Under the pieces are notes generated by a model. That model ran no database searches and was not told the origin of the DNA. It was given only the letters and a program-made list of their open reading frames with translations. The position numbers were made by a program, and so were the translations under genes. From Sinorhizobium psoraleae (GTDB lineage: Bacteria > Pseudomonadota > Alphaproteobacteria > Rhizobiales > Rhizobiaceae), in the NCBI RefSeq assembly GCF_013283645.1, contig NZ_JABEKV010000010.1, forward strand, positions 62,001-126,000: 64,000 bases of DNA, in the 5' to 3' direction. This document shows, piece after piece, positions 35,938-44,203 of this stretch. Within the stretch, counting starts at the first letter, position 1. Each line of letters starts with the position of its first letter.

Positions 35938-37722
35938 ATGACAGATGTAGTGGACGCCGGCATCCCGTCCGGCACGGAAGGCAAGTTGATACGTGCGCTT
36001 GACTGGAAGGGCGCATTCTGGGTGGCGGCAGGGGTGCCGCCACTCGTCCTTTTCTCGATCGGAGGCATTGCAGGAACGACTGGAAAGCTTGCCTTTGCCG
36101 TCTGGATCATTTCGATGATCATGGGCTTCCTGCAGTCCTTCACCTATGCGGAAATCGCCGGCATGTTCGGCAACAAGTCAGGAGGTGCCTCGGTCTATGG
36201 GGCGACGGCGTGGCTGCGCTATTCCAAATTCATTGCGCCGCTTTCGGTCTGGTGTAACTGGTTTGCCTGGTCGCCCGTGCTCTCGCTTGGCTGCGCGATT
36301 GCCGCCGGCTACATCCTGAATGCGCTTTTTCCGATCCCCGCCGCCGATTCCCGGCCGGTTCTCGACTGGATTGCCGCGCACGCCTCATCCGTCGCGGCTG
36401 ATAGTCCGCGTGTGGCGGAATGGCTGGCGGCACACGCCGGCGGGACGCCGGACGAGGCGGTCAAAGCGTTGCTCGGCGCAGACGCCGTGGCCGCGCTGAC
36501 ACCCGCCGTGCGCAACTGGTCGCTGGCAAGCTTCGGCATACCCTTCCTGGCTACGGCCAATCTCAACGCGACGTTCTTCATCGGGGCAGTCCTCATGCTG
36601 ATCATCTTCGCGATCCAGCACCGCGGGATCCAGGAAACCGCCAGCGTGCAGAAATGGCTCGCGATCATCGTTCTCGTGCCCCTCGCCTTGATCGGCATCT
36701 TCCCGATTATTACCGGCGCGATCCAGATGACCAACGTCACGGGCCTCGTGCCGCCGAGCGCCGCCTATTCCGGCGAGGATGGTACGTGGAGCAACGGCGG
36801 CTGGACGCTCTTTCTGGGTGGCCTCTACATTGCCGCCTGGTCGACTTACGGCTTCGAGACGGCGGTTTGCTACACCCGCGAACTCAAGAATCCGAAGACC
36901 GACACGTTCAAGGCGATCTTCTATTCCGGCCTGGCGTGCTGCCTGTTCTTCTTCCTCGTTCCCTTCGCCTTCCAGGGTGTGCTCGGCCACACGGGCATGC
37001 TGGCGCCAGGCATCGTCGACGGGACCGGTGTCGCGGAAGCGCTGGCCGGATTGATCGGGGGCGGACGCATCCTCACCCAGGTTCTGGTGATCCTGATGAT
37101 CATGGCGCTGTTCCTCGCCATCATGACCGCGATGGCCGGGTCGTCCCGTACCCTCTATCAAGGTTCCAAGGACGGCTGGCTGCCGAAGTATCTGGACCAC
37201 GTGAATGAAAACGGTGCACCCACCCGCGCCATGTGGACGGACTTCGCCTTCAACCTCTTCCTCCTGGCGATCGCGTCGGATGTCGGCGGCTATTTCTTCG
37301 TTTTGGCCGTTTCGAATGTGGGCTACATCATCTTCAACTTCCTGAACCTGAATTCAGGGTGGATTCACCGGATGGATTCGGGCCATATCGAGCGGCCGTG
37401 GAAGGCGCCGACGTGGCTTATCGGCCTCAATACCGTGCTGGCCTTCGTGAATGCGCTTTTCCTCGGCGCAGGCGCCAAGGTCTGGGGCTATGCCAATGCG
37501 CTCTGGGTTGGTTTCGCGTTCGCCGCCGTCATACTGCCGGTCTTTGCCTATCGTCATTACGTTCGAGATGGCGGCAAGTTCCCGGCAGGTGCGATGGACG
37601 ATCTCGGTCTTGTGGGGCAGGACCTCGGTGTGAAGAAGGCCGGTATACTCCCCTATGCCGCGCTTGTCGCTGGACTTGCAATTGTGCTGGTCGCCAATGC
37701 GGTGTTCCAGCTTCCTGCCTAG
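35938..37722 (+). CDS. APC-superfamily permease of the methylated-amine cluster
   Basis: Membrane transporter of 594 residues with about twelve helices, of the amino acid-polyamine-organocation superfamily. Helix 1 contains GVPPLVLFSIGGIAGTTGKLAF. An unusual hydrophilic segment of about 75 residues (roughly 125-200, including AAHASSVAADSPRVAEWLAAHAGG) sits between early helices. The start follows GGGGAA. It is divergent from tdm with a shared 256-base control region, so uptake of TMAO or another methylated amine is a reasonable inference; an amino-acid substrate remains possible. Confidence 0.85.
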   Translation: MTDVVDAGIPSGTEGKLIRALDWKGAFWVAAGVPPLVLFSIGGIAGTTGKLAFAVWIISMIMGFLQSFTYAEIAGMFGNKSGGASVYGATAWLRYSKFIAPLSVWCNWFAWSPVLSLGCAIAAGYILNALFPIPAADSRPVLDWIAAHASSVAADSPRVAEWLAAHAGGTPDEAVKALLGADAVAALTPAVRNWSLASFGIPFLATANLNATFFIGAVLMLIIFAIQHRGIQETASVQKWLAIIVLVPLALIGIFPIITGAIQMTNVTGLVPPSAAYSGEDGTWSNGGWTLFLGGLYIAAWSTYGFETAVCYTRELKNPKTDTFKAIFYSGLACCLFFFLVPFAFQGVLGHTGMLAPGIVDGTGVAEALAGLIGGGRILTQVLVILMIMALFLAIMTAMAGSSRTLYQGSKDGWLPKYLDHVNENGAPTRAMWTDFAFNLFLLAIASDVGGYFFVLAVSNVGYIIFNFLNLNSGWIHRMDSGHIERPWKAPTWLIGLNTVLAFVNALFLGAGAKVWGYANALWVGFAFAAVILPVFAYRHYVRDGGKFPAGAMDDLGLVGQDLGVKKAGILPYAALVAGLAIVLVANAVFQLPA

Positions 37723-38357
37723 TCTAGTTTCCACCCATAAAACAGCATGTTTGGTGAATCGCAGTTTGCACGGGCAAGGCCCGGCGGTTTCAATTATCCT
37801 GGATCATGTCACTGATTCCAAGTGCTGCGACCGCCGGAGCCGACAGTGCGCGAAGAACGCACCGTCCAAGCCAGCACATTCGATCTTTTCGCCTCGCACG
37901 AGAGCTCCGCTTCTTGAGATCGGAGATCTACCGGTGGAATGAAGCCGGCCCGTCGGTGAATCGCCTGACCGCTTCGATCGCTTCAAGGCCTGACTGAACT
38001 TCGATCGACACACGAGCAGTGGGCGTCACCTCCCGCATATCGGGGCGGCGGCGCTTTGGGCTGCGCTTGCGCCGCTCGTCCTCCTTCGCGTCCAAGCGGG
38101 ATGCCGCCCGTCGGTGCAGGACGAGGCCGGTCCCGGGCGCCTTTCGAACCTAGACAACCTAGTAGGCAGATGATGAAGTCCTCTGTCACGGATTTCTTGA
38201 TCGGGACTGCGGGGCGTTGCTCCTCGGCGGAGGCTCGGTTCTGGATGGTCGAGAAGTCCGATCTAGCGAGTCGTAGGTTTGCTGGAAAAGAGGGAGGAAC
38301 TCGCCGGCGGGAATGACATCGCGGCTCAAACAGGCGGACACGATTCAGCTGGTGAGC
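37723..38357. other. Gene-free decayed stretch
   Basis: 635 bases after the permease without a supportable gene or clear repeat. Short open frames lack protein-like composition. It is continuous with the HTH pseudogene and transposase remnant to the right. Confidence 0.4.
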
Positions 38358-38734
38358 TCAAGTCTCCGTTCCTCTGGTGGCGACAGCGTCGGCCGATGGT
38401 TCGCCCGGGGTCATGCGTTTCAGACGCCGGATCAGAGCGCGCATGGTGTCATGCGGCAATCGTTCGATGAGCTTCGTCAATGTCAGGCGATCCTCTGCTT
38501 CCTCCGGCGTCTTGCCCACAAGTGCGGCGCTGTGTCAAAGATCATGTCGACAGGCATAAAGCCCATGATCTCACAGAGATGAATCAGGCGCGGGATCGAC
38601 ATCCGAGCTTCTGAGCCTCGCTCGTACCTCCCGGAAACAGATACGGAGAGTCCTAGCAAATGCGCTAAATCGGCGCGGGAGATGCACTTGGCTTCGCGCG
38701 TTTTTTTGAGCCAGGCCGAGATCTTTTCATCCAT
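38358..38734 (-). pseudogene. Frameshifted XRE/HTH regulator
   Basis: Reading leftward from 38734, MDEKISAWLKKTREAKCISRADLAHLLGLSVSVSGRYERG is a helix-turn-helix of the XRE type. The frame continues to GFMPVDMIFDTA and then degenerates. A one-base shift (near 38535) restores a sensible C-terminus, ALVGKTPEEAEDRLTLTKLIERL, MRALIRRLKRM, ending at a stop at 38358. The original protein was about 125 residues or longer, since the upstream in-frame sequence FDGILTAKE also looks coding. It adjoins an IS remnant that may have removed its 5' end. Confidence 0.7.
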
Positions 38735-38861
38735 CTCCTTTGCGGTAAGGATGCCGTCGAAACCCGGCTGGCGGAAGACCGGCCTGTCAAATTTCGGGTC
38801 GGTTATTCTGATCGCCAGCGAGCGGGACAGGCCGAAGGTGGCGCGGTTCCAAAGCCGCTGG

Positions 38862-39341
38862 AAGACCCATCAACATCGACTTGGCCCGCACGCGCGGCTG
38901 GTGTCAGCGCGGCCAGCCGCTGATCGCGCATGGCCATTGGAAGACGCTGACCTTCCTCGCCGGGCTGCGCCACGACCGCATCGTCGCGCCCTTCGTGCTG
39001 ACGGCCCGATCAACGCCACCGCCTTCACCGCCGGGGTCGAGCAACGCCTGGCACCAACCCTCAATCGGGGCGATATCGTCATCCTCGACAATCTCGGCAG
39101 CCACAGGCAAGCTGGCGCGCAACCATCCGCGATCCCGGCGCCCATCTGTTCTTCCTGCCGTCCTACAGCCCCGATCGCAATCCCATCGAGATAAGGTTCG
39201 CCAAACTCAAAACCCTGCTGCGCAAGGCCGACGAGCGTAGCGTCGACGCGACATGGAGGCGCCTCGGCGAAGTTCTCAAAGCCTTCAGCCCGCACGAATG
39301 CGCCGACTATCTCAGGCATGCAGGTTATGTTTCAACGTAGA
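38862..39341 (+). mobile_element. Broken IS630-type transposase
   Basis: Pieces of an IS630-family transposase in several frames: HWKTLTFLAGLRHDRI, INATAFTAGVEQRLAPTLNRGDIVILDNLGSH, HLFFLPSYSPDRNPIE, FAKLKTLLRKADER and CADYLRHAGY before a stop at 39341. The Asp of DNLGSH and the Glu of NPIE are the expected catalytic residues. The N-terminal half is missing and at least two frameshifts are present, so it cannot move itself. No intact terminal inverted repeats were found. Confidence 0.8.
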
Positions 39342-39583
39342 TCTGACAGACTCTAGGTAGCAATACCTCACGCGTGCCTCAAGCCAGGGCTCGCGCCCCC
39401 GTTATTTCCACAACAGAGCCGCACGTGAACACTGCCTCATCGGAGGCGAGGAAAGCGACGAGGACCGCGACCTCTTTCCGGCCTGCCAATCCACCCGAAC
39501 AGCACAAGCTTGTCGAGGTCGGCAATGGTTCGGCCCGAGCGTTGAGACTGTTATGCGAGAAGAACCGGCCTGACCCGAAAGGG

Positions 39584-41629
39584 TCACGAGTTCAGGACAC
39601 GAATCCCGTCTGTGCCAGCCGATCGCTTGTGTTCCGGCGAGACTGTGCGGCTGGCCAGCTCGTCGGCCGGTATGTGGCAACGGATGAATCCGCCTCCGGT
39701 CGCATGGAGGGGCGGCCGGACGTCTGCGCAAAGGCTGCCGACCTGGCGCGGACAACGGCCGGCGAGGGGACAGCCGACGCCTGGTGCCGCCTTCGACGCG
39801 GGCATGGCCGGTAGGCGAGAGACGTAACCGTCCTTCTTGAGGCCCGGCGCGGCTTCCAGCAGGATCTCGGTATAGGGGTGGAGGGGCGCGCTGAGCAGTG
39901 AGGCGGTATCGCTCATCTGCATGAGCTCGCCGCGATAGAGCACTGCCACCCGGTCGGCCAGCTGCTGCACGACGGCAAGGTCATGCGAGATGAAGAGCAT
40001 CGCGACGGCATGCTTTTCCTTGAGTGAGCGCAATAGCTCGACGATCCGTGCCTGCACCGAGACGTCGAGCGCGGACAGAATCTCGTCGCAAATCAACAGT
40101 TTGGGATTGACCAGCAGCGCGCGGGCAATGGCGATGCGCTGGCGTTCGCCGCCCGAGAGCTGTTCGGGGAAACGATCGAGATAACCGGCGTGGAGGCCAA
40201 CATTTTCCAGCACCGCTTCGAGCGTATTCTCGCCAGCCTCAAGGCCGAAATGGTTGAGCGGACGCGTGAGGATCGACCGGATGCGGCGACGGGGATTGAG
40301 CGACGCGTCGGGGTTCTGGAAGATGTACTGGATCTGCCGCAACTGTTCGACGGAACGATCCTTCACCGTCGGCGGGAGCAGGCCGCCTTCGAGGCTGATG
40401 AGACCTGCGCGGGGTGGCAGGCGACCGCTGATCGCCCGCGCGATTGTCGACTTGCCGCTGCCGGATTCCCCAACGAGCGCGACCACTTCACCGGCACAAA
40501 GTTCGAGGTCGATGTCGCGGACCACAGAAGGGTTTGTCCGGCCAAGAAGTTTGTCGACGAGGCTCGGCTTTCGATAAGAGAGCGTGAGGTCGGCAACCGA
40601 GAGCAGGCGCTCCGGTTTAGCAGAGACCTCGCCGTCCGTTCTGGCGACAAGAGTGAGCGGTTGCGGTGCCGCGACTTCCTGCCATCGTATGCAGGCGACG
40701 GATCGCGCGCCGGCGATCGGTTCGAGCACCTGTGGCGTGGTACGGCAGGCGGTTGTCGCGAAATCGCAGCGTGGCTCGAACTTGCATCCAGTTGACATCT
40801 GGTCGCGGCGAAGCACACCGCGCAGTCCGCGCGCCTGCCGCTTCGCGCCGTCCATGGTGGGGATCGAGGCGATCAGGCCGCGGGAGTAGGGATGGGCGGG
40901 GGCCGAGAGGAGCGTGTCGCCGGAGGCGACCTCGACGAGTTGGCCTGCATACATGACGCCCACGCGGTCAGCGATTTGGGCAAGGAGCGCGAGATCATGC
41001 GTGACGTAGAGCATCGCCATGCCGATGCGGGTTCTCAGATCGGAAAGAAGCTGGATAATCTGGCGCTGGGTGGTGGCGTCGAGGCCAGTCGTCGGCTCGT
41101 CGAGTACCAGGAGATCGGGATTGCAGGCGACGGCCATCGCGATCGTCACGCGCTGCTGCTGGCCGCCGGAGAGCTCGTGCGGATAACGGTGGCTGACATC
41201 CGGTAGGCCGACCAGCGCAAAGAGTTCGACGATGCGTTGCCCCATCGTCATGCCGTCCGGCAGGGCCTTGTGCGTCGCGATCATCTCGCGGACCTGCGAG
41301 CCGACCCGCATGCCGGGGCTGAGTGAGGTCGTCGGGTTCTGCGGCACGAGCGCGATGCGGTTGCCGCGCAGGCGCGTCAGTGACGTGGCATCGAGCTTCA
41401 GGAGATCGGTGCCGTCGAACAGAACCTCGCCGGTCTGAACGAAGCTGTTGATCGTGCCGTAGCCTAGCATGCGGTAGGCGACGGTGGATTTGCCGCAGCC
41501 GGATTCTCCGACGAGCCCAAAGGCCTCGCCGCGGGCGATCTCGAAGGAGACGCCTTGCACGACGTTGGTCCAGCCGGCCGCGCCGCCATAGGCGATGTTA
41601 AGATTGCGGACTTCGATGAGCTTTTGCAT
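39584..41629 (-). CDS. Fused dual-ATPase of a dipeptide-type ABC importer
   Basis: Two ATP-binding domains in one 681-residue chain (DppD plus DppF type). The first has GESGCGKST, LSGGQQQR and LLVLDEPTTGLDA; the second has GESGSGKST, LSGGERQR and LLICDEILSALDVS. Each is followed by the Cys-containing oligopeptide-transporter tail (GCKFEPRCDFAT; GCPLAGRCPRQ). The start at 41629 (MQKLIEVRN) is two bases after the stop of the permease gene. In the second Walker B the usual Pro (DEP) is Ile, a common variant (DEI/DEA) in this group. Confidence 0.92.
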   Translation of the reverse strand: MQKLIEVRNLNIAYGGAAGWTNVVQGVSFEIARGEAFGLVGESGCGKSTVAYRMLGYGTINSFVQTGEVLFDGTDLLKLDATSLTRLRGNRIALVPQNPTTSLSPGMRVGSQVREMIATHKALPDGMTMGQRIVELFALVGLPDVSHRYPHELSGGQQQRVTIAMAVACNPDLLVLDEPTTGLDATTQRQIIQLLSDLRTRIGMAMLYVTHDLALLAQIADRVGVMYAGQLVEVASGDTLLSAPAHPYSRGLIASIPTMDGAKRQARGLRGVLRRDQMSTGCKFEPRCDFATTACRTTPQVLEPIAGARSVACIRWQEVAAPQPLTLVARTDGEVSAKPERLLSVADLTLSYRKPSLVDKLLGRTNPSVVRDIDLELCAGEVVALVGESGSGKSTIARAISGRLPPRAGLISLEGGLLPPTVKDRSVEQLRQIQYIFQNPDASLNPRRRIRSILTRPLNHFGLEAGENTLEAVLENVGLHAGYLDRFPEQLSGGERQRIAIARALLVNPKLLICDEILSALDVSVQARIVELLRSLKEKHAVAMLFISHDLAVVQQLADRVAVLYRGELMQMSDTASLLSAPLHPYTEILLEAAPGLKKDGYVSRLPAMPASKAAPGVGCPLAGRCPRQVGSLCADVRPPLHATGGGFIRCHIPADELASRTVSPEHKRSAGTDGIRVLNS

Positions 41630-41631
41630 GG

Positions 41632-42519
41632 TCACGCTCCTGGGACGGGCCGCTGGCCGAGCATGCGCGACAGCCCATCGGTGAACAGGTTGAATCCGAT
41701 GACAAGGGAGGCAAGGCCGAGGCCCGGGCCGAAGACCGTCACGGGCGAGGCGATCAGAAGGTTGCGGTTCTCGCTGATCATCAGGCCCCATTCAGGCGTC
41801 GGCGGGCGGATGCCGAAACCCAGAAAGCCGAGTGCCCCGATGAGAATCGGGGCATAGCTGAGGCGCAGCGAGAATTCGACGAGCAGCACGTTGGCGGCAT
41901 TGGGAAGGATCTCGCGGAACACGATCGACCAGATGCCTTCGCCACGCAGCTCCGCCACGGCGACATATTCCCGCGTCGCGATCTCCATGGCGGCGGCCCG
42001 GGCGATGCGGGTAATCCGCGGCGCGTAAACGAGGCCGACGACGAATACGATGAGCACCGGCTCGCCGGCGAGCGCCGGGCCGGCGGCGATGATGGTCACC
42101 AGTGCAAGCGCCAGGAAGGGAATGCTGATCATCGCCTCGACGATGCGCTGGGTGATCTCGTCGAACCAGCCGCCGATGTAGCCCGATAGGAGGCCGAGCG
42201 TGGTGCCGGCAACCATGCCCAATATCGTGCCGGCGAAGGAAAGCATCAGCACGATATGCGCGCCGTACATGAAGCGGCTGAAGACATCGCGGCCGATCTG
42301 GTCAAGACCCATTGGATGCTGCCAGGATGCGCCGGAAAGCGGCAGGCCCGTTCCCATTTCGGCAAAGCCGTGCGGGGTCCAGAAGGCACCCCCGATCGCA
42401 AAGAGCACATGGACAAGGAGGATGACCGCGCCGACCTTGAAGGGTCCGGGCGTGACGCTCCAGCGCTCCGTGCCGAACCAGGCGAACCTATTGGATGAAC
42501 GGGCGGTAATCATGCTCAT
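41632..42519 (-). CDS. ABC importer permease (DppC-like)
   Basis: Inner-membrane permease of 295 residues with about six helices. GLDQIGRDVFSRFMYGAHIVL follows the first periplasmic segment and the EAA loop region reads AELRGEGIWSIVFREILPNA. It belongs to the dipeptide/oligopeptide/nickel family. It overlaps the DppB-like gene by four bases and runs into the ATPase gene two bases downstream, so translation is coupled across the operon. Confidence 0.92.
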   Translation of the reverse strand: MSMITARSSNRFAWFGTERWSVTPGPFKVGAVILLVHVLFAIGGAFWTPHGFAEMGTGLPLSGASWQHPMGLDQIGRDVFSRFMYGAHIVLMLSFAGTILGMVAGTTLGLLSGYIGGWFDEITQRIVEAMISIPFLALALVTIIAAGPALAGEPVLIVFVVGLVYAPRITRIARAAAMEIATREYVAVAELRGEGIWSIVFREILPNAANVLLVEFSLRLSYAPILIGALGFLGFGIRPPTPEWGLMISENRNLLIASPVTVFGPGLGLASLVIGFNLFTDGLSRMLGQRPVPGA

Positions 42520-43469
42520 CGGCTTGTCCTCAGGCGCGGTTGAAGCAGGACGGCTAAGATATCCGCCACGAGATTGGCGCCGACATAAACGGCGGCGCTG
42601 ATCATCACGGTCGCCTTGATGAGGGGAATATCGCGCAGTTGCAGCGCATCGATCAGCAGTGTGCCAAAGCCGGGATAAGAGAACACCCGCTCGACGATGA
42701 CGACGCCGCCAATCAGGAATCCGAGGTTCAGCGCGGTGACGTTGAGTGCCGGTACGATGGCGTTCGGCAGGGCATGGCGAAAGAGCACGGCGCGGGGACG
42801 TAAACCCTTTAGTTCGGCGAGGCGCACATAGTCCGAGCGCAACACTTCGATCAGGCTGTCGCGCAGCACGCGGATGGCATAGACGGCCATCATGATGGCG
42901 AGTGTCACGGCGGGCAGAACCATGGCGCGCAGCATCTCTTGCCAGGTACTGGCCTCCGAGATCGTCGCAAGCGCCGGCAGGATCGGCACGGCGACGGCGA
43001 AGAGGAAGAGCAGGATGGTCGCGAGCAAAAAGTCGGGCAGCGACAGCAGGAGCAGCGTGATCACCGAAATGACGTTGTCGACCGCCTTGCCGCGGTTCAC
43101 CGCCTGAATAATCGCCGGAACGAGCGCCAAGACGAGATAGATCGTGAAGGCGAAGAGCGACAGAAGCAGCGTGTTAACGATGCGGGGTCCGAGAACGTCG
43201 GCGATCGATCGACCGGTGGCAATCGACACGCCGAGATCGCCGCGCAGGAAGTCGCCGAGCCAATGGAGGTAACGGACCAGCGCCGGCTGATCGAGGTGGA
43301 GCTGGCCGCGCAGCACCGCCAGCGCCTTGGCAGTTGCGTCACGGCCGAGTATGCGCGTGGCAACGTCGCCGGGAAGCGCCTCGAGGATCAGGAAGATCAG
43401 GATCGACACGAGAAAAAGCGTCAGCGCCGAAAAGAGGACCCGGCTGGCCAGGAGACGAGGTATGCTCAT
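42516..43469 (-). CDS. ABC importer permease (DppB-like)
   Basis: Inner-membrane permease of 317 residues, DppB type, beginning MSIPRLLASRVLFSALTLFLVS. The hallmark GDLGVSIATGRSIADVL follows the first periplasmic stretch, and the EAA loop reads AELKGLRPRAVLFRHALPNA. The start at 43469 overlaps the stop of the cupin gene by four bases; a longer frame lies only inside that gene. It pairs with the DppC-like gene to form the membrane channel. Confidence 0.92.
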   Translation of the reverse strand: MSIPRLLASRVLFSALTLFLVSILIFLILEALPGDVATRILGRDATAKALAVLRGQLHLDQPALVRYLHWLGDFLRGDLGVSIATGRSIADVLGPRIVNTLLLSLFAFTIYLVLALVPAIIQAVNRGKAVDNVISVITLLLLSLPDFLLATILLFLFAVAVPILPALATISEASTWQEMLRAMVLPAVTLAIMMAVYAIRVLRDSLIEVLRSDYVRLAELKGLRPRAVLFRHALPNAIVPALNVTALNLGFLIGGVVIVERVFSYPGFGTLLIDALQLRDIPLIKATVMISAAVYVGANLVADILAVLLQPRLRTSR

Positions 43470-44137
43470 TTTGTGTCCACTCCCTCTGAGAGCAGGGCGG
43501 CCTTCGCCGTCAGCACGTCGGGAATGAAGGCTGCATCGGTTTCGAGATCTCCTTCCCACACGTAAAGGAGCACCAAGGGCCTGTCGGCCGAAAGTGTAGC
43601 ATGGGGTAGCCACGGCACGTGATGGATGGTTTCATCGATGCCCCGCATGTCCCAGTCTGCATCACTCGCTCGCCAAAAAGAGGGGCCGGTGACGGTGTAG
43701 TATAGCTCATCAGCGGGATGGTGGTGGAGCGGGTAATGGGTCTCCGGCCCCAGGAACATCAATCCGAACGCAATTTCCTCGTCCTTGATTAGCGCCGGAG
43801 GACCATTGTCTGGGCCACAGATGACGCCGTATCCATAGTTTTCCCCGAAATCGCTGCTCGGCGGGTTGGCGAGATAGCTCTTGCTGCGGGTCATATGGAT
43901 GGCAGGCAGAAGCGCGGCAAGTGCCAGGGCGAGCGGCGACTGGGCGCTGTAGCCGGCAAGCTCGACCTCGCAGGTCGCCTGGATCGGTACGCGGCTCTGC
44001 GGCACGTCGTTTACCGGCGGCAGGTGTTCCGCAATCCGGCGCAGTCGGACGGCATGGGATCGCGATACGGTTCGCGCATCGCGATCGAGCGCATCGGCAA
44101 AACAGTTGAGAAAGGTCGTCAAAGCGGAAGTCGTCAT
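43466..44137 (-). CDS. Cupin of the DMSP-lyase (DddQ-like) family
   Basis: A 223-residue cupin. The metal/active-site block reads THYPLHHHPADELYYTVTG, with a further His in LPHATLSADRP. Tyr, His, Glu and Tyr spacing agrees with the residues I recall for DddQ (Tyr120, His125, Glu129, Tyr131), and the later His is within one position of His163. DddQ cleaves dimethylsulfoniopropionate to acrylate and dimethyl sulfide. The gene is embedded in an ABC importer operon and may process the imported solute. The family call is firm; the substrate is not. The start at 44137 is preferred over 44155 by family length. Confidence 0.72.
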   Translation of the reverse strand: MTTSALTTFLNCFADALDRDARTVSRSHAVRLRRIAEHLPPVNDVPQSRVPIQATCEVELAGYSAQSPLALALAALLPAIHMTRSKSYLANPPSSDFGENYGYGVICGPDNGPPALIKDEEIAFGLMFLGPETHYPLHHHPADELYYTVTGPSFWRASDADWDMRGIDETIHHVPWLPHATLSADRPLVLLYVWEGDLETDAAFIPDVLTAKAALLSEGVDTK

Positions 44138-44203
44138 GCAGCTATCCTCTTCCACGGGACGGGCTGCCCCGTGGATGCGGTTGTCTCGGGAGTGGGGTGG
44201 GCG

